In this document: piece after piece, positions 31,736 through 42,824 of the stretch | How the letters are laid out: each line of letters begins with the position of its first letter | Numbering within the stretch: position 1 is the stretch's first letter | Assembly (NCBI GenBank): GCA_003427395.1 | Contig: BFEA01000037.1 | Coordinates: 1,591,821 to 1,644,561, forward strand | Direction: 5' to 3' | Origin: Chara braunii | Taxonomy: Eukaryota; Streptophyta; Charophyceae; Charales; Characeae | DNA: 52,741 bases | Made by a program: the position numbers and the translations under genes | Notes under the pieces: model-generated | Told to the model about the DNA's origin: nothing | What the model saw: the letters and a program-made list of their open reading frames with translations, nothing else | Database searches by the model: none

Positions 31736-34700
31736 AGGTTCCACGTTTAATACAGAGAACAACGAACCTTCCCCTTTGCATTAACCATTTACAGTGGACT
31801 GTTACCTCCCTGAGAGGAAAGGAGAAGCCTCCCTAAAGAGGATTGAAGAGAGCTGGACATTGATTAGGTCTCATACCCCAGTCTGAAAGATATTAGCTCA
31901 CTCGAGTCCTCTGTCTGATGCCCCGTCTCCGTTGTCAAACCGCCAAAACCGCTCGCTTGCAACTATTCTCCCCTTTAGATTTTACTTCGTTAAGTCCAAA
32001 TATTGGAGTTAACAGAATCCGGACGGTTATGTCTCTCCTTTCCTAGTCCCCTTGAGGAGTACACAGCCCGATCTTTGATTAGGAATCCGTGCTGAGAGTT
32101 GTGTCCATTAATCCAACGACCAATTGAAAACCACCGCGGTATCTTGATGCTTTTATTAGCAGAAAATGCAGGGCCGCTGTGGTGTTCTCGAGTTCCCATC
32201 CCTTTTCCCTCTCACTCTTACTCGCTCTCTTACTCAGTCTTTATTACTCTCCTACTCACTCCTTCATCACTCATGCAGGCTCATATTTAAATGAACTCAG
32301 TCGGACTTATTGTCAGGTTCATGGAATTAGTTACAGAGCTCCTCATTTGCTCGCACGTGCTCACACCCTCCTCTCTCTCTTTCCAGTTCACTCTCTCTAA
32401 TTCTCTTTCTCCCTCTGTCTAACTGTGTGTGTGAGGTTCTTCCTCTCTCCCCTTCCTGCACCAGGCACGATGTTAAAACACTGATGGTTCGTTCAGCTCT
32501 AATGTTGATATTAGTGCGAATCAATAAAGCACAGAGTCATTAACGCTTAATTCGAGGTAGTTTTCAGTTTAGAAACAGTGGAACTGACCGAGTGTTGCAT
32601 TCGAGAGAAACGGTAATGATCAGACTCAGATATCCTCGAATAAAGCCCGGGGTCACTAAAGCTTGTATTTGGGGCGTTTTCTAGCTCAGCAATGGAATTA
32701 TCCGTTGTATTCGGACGCAGACTTCAGGATAGAGAGGGCTAGCGATTTGTTCACCACACCCTCTTTCCGGGACTTCCCCGCTTGCTCACTCACCCACCCA
32801 ATCCCTCTGGCTCACGCTCTCTCCTACTTTCTCTCTCACTCCCTCTCGCAATCAATGGACAGGGTTCCCCACGCTGCAGTGTGACGTTAAATGTGTGTTG
32901 GAATCCCGCCCACGACCACATTAACCCAGAGATGCATCTGCAGCTAGAACATGAAAAATATACACCGCTTTAATCGTTGCCTTCAGTACGCGGCTGCCTC
33001 GACGATTTCCCCACCAAATGAAGATGATTGTCCATCATGATTATGGAAAGATACTCCACCGTACTGTTGCCTTCTTGCCTCATGCATAGGTCGCCAAATG
33101 AGAACACAACTTCAGCGAGAACAGAGGAAGATACTTCAACTGGTTCTTCGCCTTCTTACCTCACGCATAGGGTGCCAAATGAGAACGCAACTTCAGCGAG
33201 AACAGGGGAAGATAATTCAACTAGTTCTTCACCTTCTTACTTCTCGCATAGGCCGCCAAATGAGAATGCCACTTCAGCGAGAATATGGGAAGATACTTCA
33301 ACTGGTCCTTTGCCTTCTTAATCGTGAGTTCTGTTCTGAGTGTTCTCCAAATGAGGATGCACCTTCAACAAGGACAGGGGTAGATTCATCAGCACATTCT
33401 CTCCCGTTTGCCCCTTCCTCTCTCTCTCTCCCTTTCTTCTCTCACTCCCTATTCTCTTTCTCTTTCCGTCTCTTTCTCTTTCTCTCTTTTCTCTTTCTTT
33501 TGAAGCTCTCCGTCGCCCACTTCTGCTCCTATCATCAAGGCAGATGCGCCTGACCCTTCTCTCCACTCACGGTCACGCAGTGTGGTGCACAGCTTAGCCA
33601 AAGTGTCCGCGGAGCCGCTCTCAGGAAGTGGCTCGTAAGCTAAAGTCACTCCAGTGAACTCGCTCCTTCTATTCACCTATCTTCCTCTTGCATTCTTGCT
33701 CATCGTCGATGCATTTCCCCCCGCACAACCGTCGACTTAGCTACTTCGTTTCCCAGTGCTTCGAGCTTGACCAGCGAGCCGCAACTCACGAGCGTGCGGT
33801 TACATTCACGTTCTCCCGGCTCACAACGCTCGTCTTGGTCGACAGGTTCCCCGTGTTCTCCAGGTTTTCTCCACCTCTCCTAATGCTCAGACGGGCACTT
33901 CTTTCTGTTCCCGCTCTCTGCTGTGCGTTCCGATCGCGCTCGGATCCTCCCCAGTTTTCCCCCATGTCTTCATGGACGGCACACAATTCAGCCTCGGTGT
34001 CCGTATCCGGTGCAGATTTTGGGGAGGCGCATACGGTTCGTTAACATTGGAAATCTGTAGCCGCGAGTACCCCTCACGTTCGGCCTGGCAACAAAACTGC
34101 TTTGTGGGGCGCTGGTGGTCGACTGTTCCCCGCGACTCTCACCTTTCTCAGGCCGACCAGACCCGGCTGGCATCTACCTTAACCCTACTTGTAGCTGGCT
34201 CGGGGTTCCGCCCTTGTACCAGCTATATTCAGGCCCCCTGGGTGATCTGCTGTGGTCAAATGAAGAATGTATGTAAGGGAAGTCAGCAATGTAGACCAGC
34301 GACCTTGAGAAGTTGGATTGGCTTCATAGTCAGCTCGACCCGGGGTCTGTACCTTGATGTGATCTGGTGTTGGTGGCTGCTGGCGTGGTCTATCGGGATG
34401 CCCAGTACTTTCTCCCTTTTCATGTCCAGGGTATTCATTTCCGAAATAAAACTCCCCCCAGTATCATTGCACGACCACAGCCGAGCTATTGTCATCGATA
34501 ATCTGGTACCGCGATCAGAGTTCCCACTTGTCGTCTTGTCACGGCCAGTTTACATGTTCACCAGTCCAAGTCATAGTTCACGTTCTCATGTATGAGACCG
34601 ATCAGTGCGCCCCATAAGTCTCCACGGCATACGTCATCGGCCCGCTCACTCATAGCATAATACAAGGGTAGGTTACACACAAAAACGAAGACTATGTGGG

Positions 34701-35117
34701 GGGGGTAATAGAACAGCAAGAATCAGGGTGGTTCAGCACTGAAACATAATCTCGACACCAAAATGGGAAAATAGAAAATTCCGGGAATTTCACATTCTTT
34801 TTCATCGTTCTTTTCTGTATTCATAATTTTTTACATAGCCTCAAAATAAATAAAACAACACCCTCAACTCGACACCGCAAAATCGCTTATGCCAAATTTG
34901 GCGCACGTGGTCAAGACCAAGCCATGGTGATGATAAAAGTATGGTCAAAGTGGCTCCACAAAGGCAGCTCCAAAAATATAATAAAATAATATGACATTTA
35001 GCATTATAGTAGGCCCAGTATACATGGTTGTGGGAACGGAAATCGGGGATAGGCCCGAGTGCCCTGATTTTTCATTCCTCATAATGTGAAAAATTGTTAG
35101 CATTAGTAGATGTAGGC
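31736..35117. other. Probable host DNA without a recognisable gene (3.4 kb)
   Basis: This is the right flank of element C. It has CT-rich stretches (about 32200-32470, 32780-32860, 33410-33500) and a diverged pair of segments starting AATAAAGC (about 32523 and 32639). It also carries an 81-bp tandem repeat, described separately. The longest frame (33972-34595, 207 codons) has no domain, signal or repeat that I recognise and has a composition expected of chance. Confidence 0.5.
33028..33321 (+). other. Short frame over an 81-bp tandem repeat (27-residue units)
   Basis: Three copies at about 33091-33171, 33172-33252 and 33253-33333, each 81 bp, plus a diverged fourth from about 33343. Because 81 is a multiple of three, the + frame reads a repeated 27-residue unit beginning RSPNEN/RVPNEN/RPPNEN with SART and SSPSY blocks. 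It stops in the third copy; the fourth matches in another frame (SPNEDAPSTRTG). It may be a fragment of a repeat-rich protein gene or simply a minisatellite. I do not recognise it. Confidence 0.45.
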
Positions 35118-35278
35118 CCGTAATTTCCGCATTGCGGGACACCCACTGGATTTGGCCGCCCAACAACGGGTTCAAAACACACAGGGTCAACGGACAACTG
35201 TACAGTGGGGTAGGGGAGGTCTGGGGATCGAGTCCTGGTATCTGCAATTGTCGCGCGAACTGGGTGAAACCTTTTCAG
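35118..35278 (-). mobile_element. LTR fragment, minus strand
   Basis: On the minus strand it starts at 35278 with TGAAAAGGTTTCACC. It contains GACTCGATCCCCAGACCTCCC, GTACAGTTGTCCGTTGACC and GTGTGTTTTGAACCCG words, all found in order near the start of the LTRs of C and D. Only the first 150-160 bp are present. Confidence 0.65.
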
Positions 35279-35437
35279 TTCTCTCCGTCCCTCGACAGGC
35301 CTATTTCCGTATTCTTGATATGCTTTCCATTCTCTGTTCTGCTGTATGCACACTGTATTGTCATGCCATAATACCATGTTGGTACCTAACACATTCCCTT
35401 GACTGTTAGACCCACGCATGCACTGGATGTCTTTGCC

Positions 35438-36281
35438 TGAAACGGTTTTCACCTTTGCAGAAGCAGATGCAGATTGCAGGGCTCGATCCCTAGACCTTAC
35501 CTGCACCCATGTACAGTATCGAGTAGACCCCTGTGTGTTTTGAGCCCGCGACCTGTGTTTTAGTAGTGACTGTTGTTTGCCGTAGGTCCCTGTACCTGTA
35601 GGAGTTCGATCTGTAGATCTGTCAAGTAGGGGTTACAGCTGTGTAGAGGTCGAAACTGCTAGGCTAGAGGTCTGTAGGCGAGTCGCAAGTCCAACTGCGT
35701 CGATTTGGCAGTGCAACCCCGTTCAGTCAGCGGTACCGGCCCCAGTCACACTTAGTCCAGTCAAGCAAGTACGGTGTGGGACTGTGTGCACCAAGGGCCT
35801 GGTGGAAAGGGGCAGACCAGCGGCCAACAGAAGTATAAATCAAGAGGCAGCATCCAGCAATTCATTCATTCTGTTGCGAACCAAGCGGAAGCGCTGCCAA
35901 TGCGTCTTGTGCGAGGTGGTCTGCAGGTGCCCGAAGCTGAAGTGGGCTGCGAGAGAGACACAGCAGCCATAGCTGCTAGTAGTGATAGGGTTAGCAAGCA
36001 GCCATAGCTGCGCTCGGTTAGAATAGACTTCAGTGTGTGTGTATATGAGTGTGCAGTGAGAGTGTATGCGCGTGGGATATCCAGGGAGATCCAGTGAAGT
36101 GTGCGTGTGGACAAGTGGAGAGGATACAGTATCGTGAGGGATGATGAAGGGCGCACAGGCGCCGTAGTTACGAAGTGAGTTTGTATCTGAACTGTGTTCT
36201 TGCCTGTAATATCTTTGAGCTTTGTGTGGGCGCCATCTGTTTATATGCATGCAAAGTAAGAAGAAAGTGAGTCTGATTGCA
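35438..36281 (+). repeat. 5' LTR of element D
   Basis: 844 bp, starting TGAAACGG and ending GTCTGATTGCA. It contains TATAAATC at 35834-35841 with the AAGAGGCAGC and ATTCATTCATTC blocks, plus two AGCCATAGCTGC words (about 35965 and 36000). Confidence 0.85.
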
Positions 36282-36283
36282 GT

Positions 36284-36298
36284 TGGTATCAGAGCCGG
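36284..36298 (+). promoter_or_regulatory. Primer-binding site of element D (initiator Met-tRNA)
   Basis: TGGTATCAGAGCCGG lies two bases after the LTR end. It is the longest Met-tRNA match of the four elements. Confidence 0.85.
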
Positions 36299-36418
36299 TT
36301 CCTGCTGTTCCACACGTCCCGTCGTCATCTAGAAGAAGCGCCAGCAGGACGCCATCGTGGGAAGTCGCCATAGCTGCGCCGCTGCCGCGAGAGGTCGCGT
36401 ACCCACACACAGAACGAC

Positions 36419-36421
<3 letters not shown>

Positions 36422-36512
<91 letters not shown>

Positions 36513-36513
36513 G
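36422..36513. repeat. GA microsatellite in the leader of D
   Basis: Two nearly continuous (GA)n runs, at about 36422-36477 and 36480-36513, in the same position as the GA tract of C. Confidence 0.95.
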
Positions 36514-36765
36514 TGAAGAAGAACATGGCGGGCATAACCGCCAAGCTCGGACACGGAAAAAGAAGACATAGTCGAAGAGGAGAGAGAAGGGACGAAGAAG
36601 AAGGAAAGAGTTATAGCTGAGGTGGAGAAGGGAGAAAGAGAAACCATAGCCGGGGGTGAAGAAGAAAGAGACGAGGGATGAGAAAGAAGCCATAGCCGAG
36701 GGTGAAGGAGGAGTAAGGAGGAGGAAGGTGAAACAAAGTGAGAGAGAGAGGGTTGGCAGCCATAG

Positions 36766-36975
36766 CCAACGTTGACCAAGGCAGTTATCAGCGTTGACCA
36801 GAAGTTTACCAACGTTGACCGAGTGTTTACCAACGTTGATCGGGTGTATACCAGCGTTGACTAGGGCGTTTACCAGTGTTGACCGAGGAGTTGATCGGGA
36901 CGTTGACCAGCATTGATCGAGGTGTTGACCAGGGCGTTGACCGGAGCTGTTGACCACAAAGTTTGACCAAGTTGG
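36766..36975 (+). repeat. TTGACC array in the leader of D
   Basis: About nine TTGACC words, one TTGACT and several TTGATC variants in 210 bp, separated by GTT/CGTT-type spacers. It corresponds to the array at 23336-23466 in C but is longer and differently arranged. Confidence 0.75.
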
Positions 36976-37295
36976 AGTTGGTATACTCTCGCCAAGCCTT
37001 CAGCCTGTCCCCTCGCCCTATGGATGTGCACTCACCCCATGGTACTTGCTGAGTCTGTCTCTCTTCTTTCTGCATTGAGTCTCTTCTGTCCAGGTGATAG
37101 GAACTTCGTGCATGACGTCATAGAGCTGCGTTGACCAAACCCACACGGGCTAAGTAGGGCTAAAGGCCGTGTCTGAGGATTGACTGACCCGGAGGACAAA
37201 CCCTCCCAAGGACCGGTACAGACCGGCGGGCTGCTCAGTGTGGCATGGTAGGCCCAAAATCCGAGTTGTGGGTTGCACAACGAGCTGTTTACGTC

Positions 37296-37299
37296 TTAA
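37296..37299. other. Empty TTAA target site (ancestral state of transposon copy 1)
   Basis: In D, the bases before the TTAA (GAGCTGTTTACGTC) and after it (GAGGACTTGCTGATCGCATC) correspond to the two flanks of the transposon at 23779-24489 in C. D therefore shows the leader without the insertion. Confidence 0.85.
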
Positions 37300-37556
37300 G
37301 AGGACTTGCTGATCGCATCGTCCTGTTTGCGACGTTAAATAATTCTTGAGGAGTTACGGGGGATCTCCTTAAATGCCTCCTGATCAGCAGTAAGTCTTGT
37401 AGTGACAGCCATAGTTATAGGTCCAGGCTAGAGACCATGGTTGACAGGGTCCTCGAGGATTATGTGGTCCTTAGCGAGTCAGTCATTAAGTCAGGCAGGG
37501 GGTGGAAGTCTAAGTGGTGAGGAGTGGAATTGTCACCTGGTTGTACATCTATCACC

Positions 37557-39470
37557 ATGGTGGACACGCGTAGCGGTACGAGCACCACCCCATATACGAA
37601 AGAGCAGGATGAGAGGGCCGCCGCCATATTGAAAGAAAGAAAGGAGAAGGAGGAGGCCAAAAAACAGGCCCTGTTGGAAGCGCAGGCGGCGAAGAAGAAG
37701 AAGTTCGAAGAAGAGATGGAGAGGTTGAAGAGAGAAGAGGAGAAGAAGCTTAAAGAAGTAGAAGAAGAAGAAGAAGAGGAGGAGATACCCCTGGTGAGGA
37801 CTGTGAGGAGAGAGGAGAGAGGAGAGAGGGGAATCCAGTGGGGTTAGTGAAGACGAGAAGAAATTGGAGAAGATGGTGTTGGAGTGGGTGGCTAACTTTT
37901 CCTCGGGGGAAGATGAAGAAGCGTTGATGTACATTCCCCAGGATGAGAGGGATGCTGCTGCGGCAAAGATAAAGGCCCTGACAAAACCATTACAGCAGCA
38001 GGCCCTAGAAGAGGAGAAAAGAATGGAGTGGAAATTGGGATTGAGGAGGAAGAGAAGGAGGCGCATTGAGGATGCCACTGAGTTAGAGAAGGAATGGGCT
38101 GCCACAAGAGAACAACATACTAATGCGCTGGCACAAGGGGACTTGCAAAGCAAGGTGGATGCGATCGCAAGAAGCATAAATGTATTGATTCGCGTCCAAC
38201 AGGAGCAGATGCATACATCAAGGGGCCATGACATGGCCCTACAGTCCATCCGAGTAGGCTTTAGAGCCCACGATATGCTGATGTGGATGGGCTCTGAGAT
38301 GCAGGCCCGTATGAAGAGCACAAAACTATTGTGTGTTGGCACCATAGAGGGCGCTAAGCTTGCAGTCCCAAAGGAGGAGGAGGCACGCCCGTGTAGGGAA
38401 CAAGTAAAAGTAAAGTCTCTTGATGCCTACAATGGGAAACAGGGGGAAGATTTTGATAATTGGGAGGCAAACATCAATCCCTACGTGCACCTCCAGGATA
38501 TCATCCCTGAGGAGCAGGTCCTCGTTGCATTCCATGCCCTTAGAGACAAAGCGTCTAGCTTCGCCAGGCCGTTAGGCCGCGCCGCCAAATGTGATAATGA
38601 CATGGTGGCATATTCCACCATCACTCCCATCAACGAATTCCTAAAGTTACTTCGCGAACATTTCGCGGACGTAACTAAGGGAATCAAAGCCTCAGACAAG
38701 CTCCAGACAATCCGCACACGTCAGTGGAAGAGTGCAAGGACGCTCAAGGGAGCCATGGATGAGCTTGTTGCGGTTCAAAACCATGGGGTCACTGAGCCAC
38801 AGTTGTTCAGTTATTCTATCGTGCGATGCTCGAGAGTTTGCACGAGCACTTTTATGATAAGTCGCGAGAACAAGGGATGACTTATGATAGATTGAGTCGC
38901 GACGCCGTTGCTTATGAGGCCCAGTCTACGCCAGTCACTGCCTTTTGGCACAACGATTTCGACAAGGGTAAGAAGTGGAAGGGCCGGACCATTGCAGGAC
39001 AGGTAAAAGGGAAAGACTGCCTGATCTTGACATTAGATGAGGGCGGAATGTAGGAGGTCCCGTATAGTGAGATTGCGTGGGGCCTCGAGGAGGAGGACAG
39101 GAGTGTGGGTCAGGGGAGGACCTATGCTGCTGTCGTGGCTAGAGGGAGGCCGCAAGGAAGAGGAGGAGGCGTGGGCCAAGGGGGACGGGCCTCTAGTGGT
39201 CGAGGACAGGACGATCAGGGGGTTGGCGGCAGGAGAAACCGCCAAGAGGGAGGCAGGGGCTAAGGTCCCTCATAAAACCGTCCGCGTTCCAATCGATCAC
39301 CTCCCAGGACGGGTGGATGGCACCCTGGCTTGCCACAGGGCAGGCCTTGGGAAGATTTGGGCCTTGAACAGAAAGTCGGGCAGAGAAGGATAGACCAGGA
39401 TTAGTGCATTTATTGCGGTGATCCGGGGCACATTATCGAATACTGCCCCGTGCAGGACAGCAGCAGGGAA
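37557..39470 (+). pseudogene. gag of element D
   Basis: The start ATG at 37557 has the same ATCACCATGG context as C and gives MVDTRSGTSTTPYTKEQDE. A Lys/Glu coiled coil follows to 37846. A frameshift leads to 37864-38880 with DEEALMYIPQDERD, RGHDMALQSIRVGF, GKQGEDFDNWEANI and SDKLQTIRTRQWKSARTLK. A second frameshift near 38,810 continues to 39053 (WKGRTIAGQVKGKDCLIL), and after a stop comes the Gly/Arg-rich tail. The zinc knuckle CIYCGDPGHIIEYC (39405-39446) is intact. Gag is recognisable end to end although frameshifted and interrupted by several stops. Confidence 0.85.
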
Positions 39471-40232
39471 GGAGGGATTTCGAGTTTGTCCTCGTTAGGG
39501 AGAAATATTGATTACGCGAGCAACAAAAACCAAATCAACGCTGCCGGTGACAACAACAACAACAACAACAGGAATAACAATGATGATACTCATGGTGGGG
39601 CAAGTGCGATTGGGGATTCTCTTCCCCTCCTCTCCCCCTTCCTTTCCTTCTTCCTTCTTGTTTCCCTTTAGTTCGTTGGATTTTGATTGGGGGGATGGGC
39701 AAGTGGGGTGACCGAATGGATTGAGTGGAAAACAGGAAGGTTGTGTGGGGGTGTGAGGAGAGAGATGGTGGCGCGAAGGGGTAGGTTAGAGAATGCTAGA
39801 CATAAAGATGGGATGTGGCTACAAGGTTTGGCCACGTGGCAACAGAATAACCATGCCTTGGGTATGGGCTTGCTTATCTGTTTGCCACGTGTAATTGGTG
39901 ATCTTAATTTGTCACGAGTAATTGGCAATCCCAGTATGTATGAATTCCGTAAACATGGCTGCCACGCGGGGATTGTCATTTCAGTTGCGCTACAAATTCG
40001 CCTTGTGGCAGCGCAGGAGGAACAATAGTGTTATGCATTGGGGCAGCCTATGTGGTTCACTGCTGTTTTGTAAAGTGGGTCACAATGGTGAATCTAGGTT
40101 TTCCCGAGTGAGGAAACTACCCCTGCTCATACTCAATGTTTGAAATCACTCAGCAAGATAGTTCTTGACTTAGAACTAGCTCGTACTAAGAAGTGGTGGT
40201 TCTGAGTACAGAGGGTGCGCACATCCCAGTGC
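39471..40232. other. Unrecognised DNA between element D and the gap
   Basis: It contains a CAA/AAC run (about 39549-39576), CT-rich and G-rich sequence and several GCCACGTGG-like words. The protein-coding match to C's protease ends before this segment. No gene supported. Confidence 0.5.
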
Positions 40233-40572
40233 GACAGTTTGTGCATTGGGTTGCATCTACACTTAGTAAAAAGAAAAATTTGAGCATGGTGTTTTGATAT
40301 TGNNNNNNNNNNNNNNNNNNNNNNNNNNNNNNNNNNNNNNNNNNNNNNNNNNNNNNNNNNNNNNNNNNNNNNNNNNNNNNNNNNNNNNNNNNNNNNNNNN
40401 NNNNNNNNNNNNNNNNNNNNNNNNNNNNNNNNNNNNNNNNNNNNNNNNNNNNNNNNNNNNNNNNNNNNNNNNNNNNNNNNNNNNNNNNNNNNNNNNNNNN
40501 NNGACAGTTTGTGCATTGGGTTGCATCTACACTTAGTAAAAAGAAAAATTTGAGCATGGTGTTTTGATATTG
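40233..40572. repeat. 70-bp direct repeat flanking a 200-N gap
   Basis: 40233-40302 and 40503-40572 appear identical, with N at 40303-40502. The even length of 200 suggests a placeholder. The two sides probably overlap, so the gap may not exist in the genome. Confidence 0.9.
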
Positions 40573-41069
40573 CTAAACCTAATGATTTTGAGTACGGGGC
40601 CTGATCGCACTCGAATGTAAGTGAATAAAATTGAAATAGATTTAAAATGAGATAACTTTGAACTTCACATATCCCAAATCAATGGAATGTGTTCTATGCT
40701 TGCAAGTTTGTACTTCGATGGAGGTACATTCTCGTAATATCGACGAAAGTCAAGCATGACTACAAATTTGTTCTCGGATGTTGGAACATGCTCGTTGTAT
40801 TAGTGAATATTAGGGATATATTTACAAATTGTTATTGTACAACAAAACACCCCTGTACTATTAGGGAAAATTTAAGAGTATAAATCAAACCGACTTTCAG
40901 TTCTAGGGGTACAACCACGATAAACTGAAATTACAAAAGTAATTTCAACATTTATCCTACACGTGAAACTGATCCGCAATATCATGAAGTCGTAGTGGTA
41001 TCCTTACAATTGGCGCAGCTAAGCTCTTTCACAATTTGAAAATGTTTGGAAGTATAAATGAAGTGTTGT
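40573..41069. other. AT-rich DNA, nothing recognised
   Basis: No gene or domain is visible. It may be part of the mitochondrial-type block that is identifiable from 41070, but I cannot show this. Confidence 0.4.
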
Positions 41070-41237
41070 CTCTTCAACTCAAGTTGTCTTATTATTATAT
41101 GAATAAAATAAATAAATAAGCCAGAATGGTCTTCGTGCCGTTATTTGACTCATTCTGACCCGCGCTCGTTATTTCTTGTTTATAAGTTCACGGAGAATGA
41201 GTTGAGTCAATTCTCATATATGAATCACCCTTCGGCC

Positions 41238-42335
41238 TTAAACCACCAGTACCTACCGGTTGCTGAGGCCCTACCCTCATTTCTGCCTGCGCGCCAAGGG
41301 TTGTCGAACCTGGAGGGGGGCGGGAACGAATTCGGGTGTACTGTGGAGTGGCACTGGTACCACAGTTGTTTTCACTCGTGACGCAACCCGGGCGTGACCA
41401 CAAGCGCAGTCGAAGACATTCGGGAGAGTCCTTGGGAAAAAAAAAAAAAAAAAGCACATCTGCGAAAGGACAACTTCCTTCCTGTCTCTTATGGGGAGTT
41501 CCCGTCGAAAACGTTGAAGACAGTTCGCACAAAAAAAAAAAAAAAAAAAAAAAAAGGACACATGTGCAAAATGATAGTGGATCGTGCACTAGAACGTGGG
41601 GAGATACATTGGCATATATGTCTTTGGTGCAAGTGGAGTATTTGGCTTCGCTGGCAGGACTTCAAATGCTCCCCGTTTCTCATGGGGAGGCAGATCAGAT
41701 GCGATCGAGCTTTTGTCTTTTTATTTTTTGTTGTGAGTTGGAAAAAAACGAAAAGCAAAAGTATGTCAGACCACATTACTTATAATATAGAATATATATG
41801 TCCCTAATCACGTCCCGATACGGTTGCAAAAGTCATTGCATAAAAATGCCATGAAAACGGATGTTTCTTTTCTCTTCATGACTTTCCACGTGTTGCATAA
41901 GCCAGGGCATTTTTCTCGGCATGTATAGTTCCATGAGTAGGGAACCATACATTCAAATCCAGAAGTCAAGGGAACACTCTTCCTCCGTGATGATGAGGGT
42001 TGCAAGTTACAAAGGACAAAGTGCTCCCGTGAGTTCTCATTTCGAATGCATGGTCCCATATTCAAGGACCAATACATTTCGAGAAACTGTCTCTCATCTG
42101 AAATGTTTTTTTCTTTTTTCTTTTTTCTTTTTGGAGCCTGTATTGTAGTTGCAGCTGGTGCGTCCCTGCATGTGGAAACATGCACGGCAAAAACAAGAGT
42201 ACACCGAGTTCTATTCCTTGGGCCCAGCAGCCTCTTCACAAATGTTATTGCCGAGCCTTTCCCGAAATCCGGAAGTTGCGGCGCGTTAACGACCGCGATT
42301 TTTTTTTTTGGCTGGGCCAGGTACTGCTGGTTTAA
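41238..42335. mobile_element. Non-autonomous TTAA-flanked DNA transposon (copy 2)
   Basis: The body 41242-42331 (1,090 bp) has ends ACCACCAGTACCT / AGGTACTGCTGGT (one mismatch) and TTAA on each side (41238-41241, 42332-42335). Long A-runs at about 41437-41453 and 41531-41555 and T-rich tracts recall copy 1, and a CTGC..GCGCGCC word lies near the left end of both. The matching arm of the inverted repeat has an uninterrupted TTAA near 43285 at exactly this place. There is no transposase, and short frames inside are not convincing. Confidence 0.88.
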
Positions 42336-42824
42336 ATGTCAAATAAGAGAGGTCTATGCTTCCCGTTGTGCCTTTGGTTCCACTTTGGCGATAGATCCGT
42401 ATATCTACCCGATAGTTTGTGTTCTCTCAATGAAGAAGAAAGACCTCTCCGGATCTTATCCGGAGACTGACCCTCTTCGCTGCCTGTAAGGGTTGGTTTC
42501 ACTCCCCAGCTACTATAGGGTCTCCGTGTTGCAACCTAAGTTGCTTGCATCTCGTGGTTACATATATCTGGTTTTTACCTGTAGTTGAACACCGGTTGCC
42601 GCATAACCCTAGTGGATTTATCCACCACATCGTCCTACAAGGTAGGCACCCCCGAATTAGCGTTGATTGGGCGGACCATGATACGCAATCGGTCATGACT
42701 CACATCAGGAGCGCAACGTCTGACCACGAAATTGCGTTGGCTATTCTATACCGGAAAGCTTTTGTGTCGACTTCGTTATCCTCACCAGGTTCAACATCGT
42801 CTTCCCTACCAAAAAGGCTCAGCG

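Larger units (their letters stand above)
35438..39470 (+). mobile_element. Element D: chromovirus related to C, truncated after gag
   Basis: A single LTR (35438-36281), a Met-tRNA primer site, a GA-rich leader, a TTGACC array and gag match element C in order and partly in sequence. After the zinc knuckle (39405-39446) no protease, RT or integrase can be found, and no second LTR occurs before the window ends. The element was cut off near 39.47 kb by a deletion or rearrangement, or the assembly joins unrelated DNA there. A gag-only element is possible but would need a 3' LTR. Confidence 0.85.

Noticed and set aside
33972-34595. 207-codon plus-strand frame
   Set aside because: Composition (many Trp, Cys, Ser) and lack of any motif suggest a chance frame; no homologous frame elsewhere in the window.
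36168-36957. Minus-strand Ser/Leu-rich frames of 210-220 codons
   Set aside because: The same artefact over the GA tract and leader of D.
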